Part shown: one piece after another, positions 15,516 through 19,342 of the stretch
Position numbering within the stretch: position 1 is the stretch's first letter
How the letters are laid out: every line of letters starts with the position of its first letter
NCBI GenBank assembly: GCA_023430065.1
Contig: JAEZCG010000128.1
Span: 1-19,342 of the forward strand
Source: Pseudomonadota bacterium
GTDB lineage: Bacteria > Pseudomonadota > Gammaproteobacteria > Burkholderiales > SHXO01
DNA: 19,342 bases
Direction of reading: 5' to 3'
Notes under the pieces: generated by a model
What the model was told of the DNA's origin: nothing
What the model saw: only the letters and a program-made list of their open reading frames with translations
Databases searched by the model: none
Made by a program: the position numbers and the translations under genes

Positions 15516-15917
15516 TTACGCCGCGCTCGGTGCGGCGCTGGGTGCGGCGCTCGGTGCGGGACCCTCGCTGCGCTCCCGGTCGCCGGCCGGCCGGGGCCGC
15601 TCGGCACGCATCATGGGCGAAGCTTCCGTCACGGCGGCCGTCTTGTGCACGATCAGGTGACGCAGCACCGCATCGTTGAAGCGGAACGCATGATCCAGTT
15701 CGTCCAGCGTCTCCTGGTCGCACTCGATGTTCATCAACACGTAGTGCGCCTTGTGCATCTTTTGAATGGGATACGCGAGCTGACGGCGGCCCCAGTCCTC
15801 GAGGCGGTGCATCTGGCCGTTGCGGCCGGAGATCATCCCGCGGTAGCGCTCCACCATCGCGGGCACCTGCTCGCTCTGGTCGGGGTGGACGATGAAAACG
15901 ATCTCGTAATGTCGCAT
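15516..15917 (-). CDS. rpsF: 30S ribosomal protein bS6 with Ala-Pro-Ser repeat tail
   Basis: Small-subunit platform protein, partner of bS18. The 133 residues begin [19 protein letters not shown] and include [16 protein letters not shown] and [12 protein letters not shown], all diagnostic. The ordinary domain ends near residue 100; the remaining tail is disordered and charged and finishes in three PSAA units, encoded by three near-identical 12-base repeats. In E. coli the bS6 tail receives glutamates from RimK; this tail ends in alanine rather than glutamate, so that modification is unlikely. AAGGAG precedes the ATG at good spacing. It is the first gene of the operon. Confidence 0.97.
   Translation of the reverse strand: MRHYEIVFIVHPDQSEQVPAMVERYRGMISGRNGQMHRLEDWGRRQLAYPIQKMHKAHYVLMNIECDQETLDELDHAFRFNDAVLRHLIVHKTAAVTEASPMMRAERPRPAGDRERSEGPAPSAAPSAAPSAA
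15522..15557. repeat. Three tandem 12-base repeats in the rpsF 3' end
   Basis: Three consecutive copies of a 12-base unit close to GCGGCGCTCGGT (plus strand), differing at one or two bases, encode the Pro-Ser-Ala-Ala repeats at the bS6 C-terminus. Such a tract can gain or lose whole units without a frameshift. Confidence 0.7.
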
Positions 15918-15976
15918 TCAATCTCCTTGTGGGTTGGTCAGCCCTCCGGATGCGGGCCGGTAGGGCAAGGATTGAG

Positions 15977-16007
15977 GATCCGTTGCCGGGAACACCCCTG
16001 GCGGATC
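15977..16007 (-). promoter_or_regulatory. Hairpin at the 5' end of the rpsF leader, possible S6:S18 control element
   Basis: In the minus-strand transcript GATCC-GCC-A-GGG, a GUGUU loop, then CCC-GGC-AAC-GGATC folds into an 11-bp stem with an A bulge and an AAC bulge. It starts about 8 bases after the predicted transcription start. Many rpsF operons are autoregulated by S6:S18 binding to a leader hairpin; I cannot confirm that this one has the required bulge geometry. Confidence 0.35.
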
Positions 16008-16021
16008 GAAGGAAGCCGCGG

Positions 16022-16051
16022 ATTATACGGGGTAATCACGAGCCGCGACAA
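16022..16051 (-). promoter_or_regulatory. Sigma-70 promoter of the rpsF operon
   Basis: On the minus strand a perfect -10 TATAAT (16022-16027) is preceded at 18 bases by TTGTCG (16046-16051), four of six matches to the -35 consensus. It gives a start near 16015 and a leader of about 98 bases before rpsF. It is the strongest promoter I see in the window and lies 25 bases or more past the TauE/SafE stop. Confidence 0.75.
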
Positions 16052-16075
16052 GGCGCGGGGGTGGCATCTTTCTGC

Positions 16076-16774
16076 CTAGGTCAGGCACAGCAAGCCGCCG
16101 CGGATGTGCTCGGCCAGCGTGGCGGCATTGGCGAGTCCGTAGGCGCCGAACCCGAGCACCAGTCCGCCGGCCGCCACACGCACCCGGCGCGAGCGGGTCA
16201 CCCCGCCTAGCCTGTGCAGCGCCAGCCCGGCGAGCAGCAGGTTGGGAACCGTTCCCAGCCCGAACGCAGCCATGATGGCGGCGCCGTCGAGCGCATTGCC
16301 GGCCAACAGCGCCGTGCCGAGGACCGCATAGACCAGTCCGCACGGAATCCAACCCCAGAGCACACCGAGGCCGACCGCGCGAGGCAAGGTGTCGGCCGGC
16401 AGCAGCCGCCGCGTCAGCGGCTGCAACCGCTGCCACAGCGCCAGACCCAGCCGCTCGAAGCGGGTGACGATGTGCGATACGCCGGCAAGGTACAGACCCA
16501 GCCCGATCAGCATGAGGTTGGCCAGCACGTACAACGTCATCTGGACGGGAAGCACGCCGTCGAACATCAGACCGATGCTCCCCGCCGTTCCGGCAATGGC
16601 ACCGGCCATGGCGTAGGACGCCACGCGTCCGGCGCTGTACCCCAGATGCAGCCCCCATCGGCGCCCCCCTGCCCGTCCCGACAGGGCCGCCACGATGCCG
16701 CCGCACATGCCGGCGCAGTGGACGCCCCCGAGAAGCCCGGTGACGAAGACGGCAGCGAAGATGGTCAGGGTCAT
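16076..16774 (-). CDS. TauE/SafE-like (UreH/DsbD_2 domain) membrane protein, likely cytochrome oxidase-linked
   Basis: Inner-membrane protein of 232 residues with about six hydrophobic segments. Helix 1 contains HCAGMCGG (His19, Cys20, Met23, Cys24), a metal-ligand-like motif characteristic of the group annotated as sulfite exporter TauE/SafE or UreH-like; a second cysteine-containing helix reads GWIPCGL. In many proteobacteria this gene lies between the ccoGHIS genes of cbb3 oxidase maturation and hemN-fnr, which points to copper or redox handling. Here it sits 10 bases after the hemN stop, so hemN and this gene form an operon. cco genes are not in the window. The transported substrate is unknown; the sulfite label should not be taken literally. 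Confidence 0.88.
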   Translation of the reverse strand: MTLTIFAAVFVTGLLGGVHCAGMCGGIVAALSGRAGGRRWGLHLGYSAGRVASYAMAGAIAGTAGSIGLMFDGVLPVQMTLYVLANLMLIGLGLYLAGVSHIVTRFERLGLALWQRLQPLTRRLLPADTLPRAVGLGVLWGWIPCGLVYAVLGTALLAGNALDGAAIMAAFGLGTVPNLLLAGLALHRLGGVTRSRRVRVAAGGLVLGFGAYGLANAATLAEHIRGGLLCLT

Positions 16775-16784
16775 CGCCGGCAGA

Positions 16785-18179
16785 CTACACGGCCTTGGAG
16801 TAGCGCGCGCGCTCGCGGCCTTCGCGCAGATAGCGGTCGAACACCATGCAGATGTTGCGGATGAAGTACCGGCCCAGTGGGGTGACGGTCACGTACTCAT
16901 CGTTGAGGCGGACCAGTCCGAGGTCGCACAACGGCCGCAAGTCGTCCAGCTCCGCGGCGAAATACTTGCGGAAGTCGATGAGATGAGCGACTTCCAGCGA
17001 CTGGATCGGCACTTCGAAATGGCACATCAAGGCCTGAATGACCGCTCGCCGCAGCAGATCGTCGGCGGTCAGCTCGATACCGCGCATCACCGGCAGCATG
17101 CCCTGGTCGAGTCGAAAGTAGTACTCGTCCAGGGTCTTGACGTTCTGGCTGTACGTCGGCCCCACCTGACTGATGGCGGAGATGCCGAATGCGATCAAAT
17201 CGGTGTCGGCGTGCGTCGAGTAGCCCTGGAAGTTGCGGTGCAGGCGCCCCTGGCGCTGCGCGATCGCGAGCTCATCATTCGGCTTCGCGAAGTGATCCAT
17301 GCCGATGTACACGTATCCCGCGGCCGACAGGCGCCGGATCGCCAGCGACAGCAGCTGGAGCTTCGCGTCGGGCGTTGGCAGGTCCGCCTCCGCGATGCGT
17401 CGCTGTGGCTTGAACACGCTGGGCAGATGTGCGTAGTTGTACAGGGCGATGCGGTCGGGGCCGGCGGCGACCACTTGCTCCAGGGTGCGATTGAAGCCGA
17501 TGACGTTCTGCTTGGGGAGCCCGTAGATCAGATCCACATTGACCGAGCGAAAGCCGGCATCCCGCGCCGCCTGCATCACCCCCAGCGTCTGCGCCTCGCT
17601 CTGAATGCGGTTGATCGCCTTCTGCACCACGGGATCGAAGTCCTGCACCCCCAGGCTGACGCGGTTGAAGCCGAGGCCGGCCAGGCGTTCGACCGAGCCG
17701 GGCTTAACCGTGCGCGGATCCAGTTCGATGGAGAATTCCCCTCGTTCGATCAGGGTGAAATTCTCCCGGATCGCATGGACCAGCCCCTGCATTTCCCGCT
17801 CGTCGAGGAAGTTGGGCGTGCCACCCCCGAAATGCATCTGAACCACCGCACGCGACCCGGAGAGCAGCGAACGCACCAGGGCCATCTCCCGCTGTAGATA
17901 CTTGACGTAGCGGGCCGAACGGGCGTGATCCTTGGTCACGACCTTGTTGCACCCGCAGTAGTAGCAGATGCTTTCGCAGAAGGGGATGTGGAAATATAAT
18001 GACACGGGCTTCGGCGGCCCGGCCATGAATCGCTTGCGCAGCCAGTCTGCATAGGTGGAGCCGTCGAACGCCTCGATCAGGCGATCCGCAGTAGGATACG
18101 AGGTGTAACGGGGACCGCTGACGTCGAAGCGCTTCAGCAACTCGAGGGGAACCGGCGGACCCGGCAGGTTTTGTTGCAT
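16785..18179 (-). CDS. hemN: Oxygen-independent coproporphyrinogen III oxidase
   Basis: Radical SAM enzyme of anaerobic heme synthesis that decarboxylates coproporphyrinogen III to protoporphyrinogen IX. The 464 residues fit HemN. The cluster motif is CESICYYCGC (Cys68, Cys72, Cys75, Cys77); the SAM site FGGGTPNFL, the segments SLGVQDFD and NVDLIYGLPKQ, and the late GYSTHADTDLIAFG follow. The N-terminal RYTSYPTA separates true HemN from HemW, which lacks that region and the fourth cysteine. GAAGGAG lies 13 bases before the ATG, rather far, but no alternative start exists before an in-frame stop. An FNR box upstream suggests induction at low oxygen. Confidence 0.96.
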   Translation of the reverse strand: MQQNLPGPPVPLELLKRFDVSGPRYTSYPTADRLIEAFDGSTYADWLRKRFMAGPPKPVSLYFHIPFCESICYYCGCNKVVTKDHARSARYVKYLQREMALVRSLLSGSRAVVQMHFGGGTPNFLDEREMQGLVHAIRENFTLIERGEFSIELDPRTVKPGSVERLAGLGFNRVSLGVQDFDPVVQKAINRIQSEAQTLGVMQAARDAGFRSVNVDLIYGLPKQNVIGFNRTLEQVVAAGPDRIALYNYAHLPSVFKPQRRIAEADLPTPDAKLQLLSLAIRRLSAAGYVYIGMDHFAKPNDELAIAQRQGRLHRNFQGYSTHADTDLIAFGISAISQVGPTYSQNVKTLDEYYFRLDQGMLPVMRGIELTADDLLRRAVIQALMCHFEVPIQSLEVAHLIDFRKYFAAELDDLRPLCDLGLVRLNDEYVTVTPLGRYFIRNICMVFDRYLREGRERARYSKAV

Positions 18180-18237
18180 GGTTTGGGCACTACTCCTTCA
18201 GTGCCTAGCAATGTGCCATCGCGGCCGCGGCCGTCAA

Positions 18238-18251
18238 TTGACGTGGATCAA
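18238..18251. promoter_or_regulatory. FNR box between hemN and fnr
   Basis: TTGAC-GTGG-ATCAA matches the FNR consensus TTGAT-N4-ATCAA at nine of ten positions. Its centre is about 65 bases upstream of the hemN ATG and 40 bases upstream of the fnr ATG. It overlaps a perfect 10-base palindrome GTCAATTGAC (18233-18242). The spacing fits activation of hemN and negative autoregulation of fnr, though start sites are not visible. Confidence 0.75.
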
Positions 18252-18284
18252 AGGCATCAGCCGGCGAACTCGGTGTCCTCGAAT

Positions 18285-19028
18285 ATGACCGCCTTCAAAA
18301 TCGCTCCCGATGTGAATCTATCCCGGCTCAAGACCGCATGCTCCACGTGCAGTCTGCGCGAGCTGTGCCTCCCGGTCGGTCTGAACGACGGCGAGATGGA
18401 GAAACTCGACGGCCTGGTCTTCACGCGGCGTCCGGTGAAGCGTGGCGAATACCTCTTCCGTGTCGGCGAGGGTTTCGATTCCCTCTATGCCGCACGCACC
18501 GGTTTCTTTAAGACCAAGCTCCTGCTCGAGGACGGGCGCGAGCAGGTGACCGGCTTTCACATGGCCGGCGAACTGATGGGGATGGACGGGATCGGTACCG
18601 AGAAGCACACCTGCGATGCCGTCGCGCTGGAGGATAGCGAAGTGTGCGTGATCCCCTTCGACCGGCTCGAGGGGTTGAGCCGGGAGATGGAAGCGCTCCA
18701 GCATCACTTCCACAAGGTGATGAGTCGCGAGATCGTGCGCGAGCACGGCGTGATGATGCTTCTGGGCAGCATGCGCGCCGAGGAGCGCCTGGCGGCCTTC
18801 CTGCTCAACTTGTCCCAGCGGCTGCAGACACGGGGCTATTCTGCCCACGAATTCAACCTGCGCATGACACGCGAGGAGATCGGCAGCTACCTGGGGCTGA
18901 AGCTGGAGACGGTCAGCCGGGTGTTCTCCAGGTTCCAGGAGGAGGGTCTGATCGCCGTGCAGCAGAAGAACATCCGCATCGTGAACGCCGGCGGGCTGCG
19001 CGAGCTGGTGGGCCGGGGCGCGGCCTGA
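18285..19028 (+). CDS. fnr: FNR-type oxygen-responsive transcription regulator
   Basis: Crp/FNR family regulator whose [4Fe-4S] cluster assembles without oxygen and allows dimer formation and DNA binding. The 247 residues from the ATG at 18285 carry all four ligands: Cys19, Cys22 and Cys28 in CSTCSLRELC, and Cys110 in KHTCDA. A cyclic nucleotide-binding-like fold, a dimer helix and a C-terminal helix-turn-helix follow. The recognition helix has Glu208, Ser211 and Arg212 in LETVSR, the residues that read TTGAT in E. coli FNR. Length matches E. coli (about 250). The ribosome site is weak; GTG at 18273 is an alternative start. It is divergent from hemN, with an FNR box between. Confidence 0.95.
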   Translation: MTAFKIAPDVNLSRLKTACSTCSLRELCLPVGLNDGEMEKLDGLVFTRRPVKRGEYLFRVGEGFDSLYAARTGFFKTKLLLEDGREQVTGFHMAGELMGMDGIGTEKHTCDAVALEDSEVCVIPFDRLEGLSREMEALQHHFHKVMSREIVREHGVMMLLGSMRAEERLAAFLLNLSQRLQTRGYSAHEFNLRMTREEIGSYLGLKLETVSRVFSRFQEEGLIAVQQKNIRIVNAGGLRELVGRGAA

Positions 19029-19042
19029 ACCTCCCCGTCGCT

Positions 19043-19061
19043 CGCACACGCGTCGTGTGCG
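19043..19061 (+). terminator. Hairpin after fnr, possible terminator
   Basis: CGCACACG-CGT-CGTGTGCG forms a perfect 8-bp stem starting 15 bases past the fnr stop. No T-run follows, so intrinsic termination is doubtful. Confidence 0.35.
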
Positions 19062-19181
19062 CGCCCGGGCCCAGGTCATCCAGGCACGAACCGTAGCGCA
19101 GGCTCCCGTTGGCGCGGCGCTCGCCCCCATCCCGGCTTCACCCATCCAGGCCGATCGCTCAACATCCCGCTATAGCCGGCA

Positions 19182-19210
19182 GGACGCGGCCGCGTGCACG
19201 GCCGGCGTCC
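19182..19210 (-). terminator. Hairpin after the DUF2892 gene, possible terminator
   Basis: GGACGC plus GGCC (19182-19191) pairs with GGCC and GCGTCC (19200-19210) with one bulged G, a very GC-rich stem 8 bases beyond the stop codon. No clear U-tract follows on the minus strand. Confidence 0.3.
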
Positions 19211-19218
19211 GCTCGCGC

Positions 19219-19342
19219 CTACCCCCGAACCAACACCTGCTTGCCGATGTCCGGCACGCCCAGCTTGCGCAGGATCGACGCCATCAGGCACCACTTGGTG
19301 ATGCCGCTCTGCAGTAGGTTCGCGCCGACGAAGGCGGTAAAC
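19219..19342 (-). CDS. DUF2892 family inner-membrane protein, C-terminal part (cut by window edge)
   Basis: Only the last 40 codons are present; the start lies beyond the right edge. The visible residues include FTAFVGANLLQSGITKWC, then MASILRKLGVPDIG, matching the end of DUF2892 proteins (YgaP C-terminal-like), which have two membrane helices and then a GANLLQS..T..C..ILxKLGV pattern. Such domains occur alone or fused to rhodanese domains; which applies here cannot be seen. It converges on fnr with 190 bases between them. Confidence 0.7.
   Translation of the reverse strand, partial: FTAFVGANLLQSGITKWCLMASILRKLGVPDIGKQVLVRG

Noticed and set aside
16695..17897. A 400-codon plus-strand frame opposite hemN
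   Set aside because: Antisense shadow of a complete radical SAM gene.
18171..18284. Longer fnr start at 18171
   Set aside because: The extra 38 residues would cover the FNR box and the hemN start, and the family N-terminus begins at the 18285 ATG.

Overview
The window is a GC-rich chromosomal segment that reads as core genome of a betaproteobacterium; I cannot resolve the order from sequence alone. The support is gene order known from that class: tesA divergent from ybbA-ybbP; a polysaccharide-deacetylase homologue followed by bcp and a PIN-PhoH gene; rpsF-priB-rpsR-rplI followed by dnaB; and a TauE/SafE-like protein, hemN and fnr. I see no tRNA, rRNA, CRISPR array, IS element or phage gene.

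Layout. Positions 166-3410 (minus) hold a two-gene FtsX-type ABC exporter (ybbA, ybbP). Its first gene overlaps head to head with tesA (3400-4023, plus). Next on the plus strand come mnmH (tRNA 2-selenouridine synthase), a 16-codon mini-ORF, an ArnD-like NodB-fold protein, a Bcp/PrxQ peroxiredoxin and a PIN-PhoH ATPase, many with overlapping stop and start codons, so probably one transcript to 8010. Converging on it is a TonB-dependent receptor of heme-receptor type (8053-10320, minus). Behind that lie a VOC-family remnant cut to 37 codons (10412-10525) and a LivJ-type periplasmic binding protein (10603-11895, minus), which is divergent from an alpha/beta hydrolase (12004-12855, plus).

From 12872 to 18179 all genes are on the minus strand. 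Read in their own direction they are hemN, a TauE/SafE-like membrane protein with an HCxxMC motif, then the rpsF-priB-rpsR-rplI operon with a clear sigma-70 promoter and a hairpin in its leader, then dnaB with its own promoter and a perfect 10-bp hairpin in its leader. fnr (18285-19028, plus) is divergent from hemN, and a near-consensus FNR box lies between them. The right edge cuts a DUF2892-type membrane protein.

Functional links: hemN, FNR and the TauE/SafE protein fit low-oxygen respiration, heme synthesis and cbb3 oxidase maturation; rpsF through dnaB joins ribosome assembly with replication restart. No large novel system is evident. The most unusual item is the ArnD-like protein: four of five expected catalytic or metal-binding positions are substituted although the rest of the fold is kept and it sits in a conserved operon. 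Smaller items are the mini-ORF that overlaps both its neighbours by ATGA, the alternative hairpins in the dnaB leader, the tandem-repeat tail of ribosomal protein bS6, and the VOC remnant.
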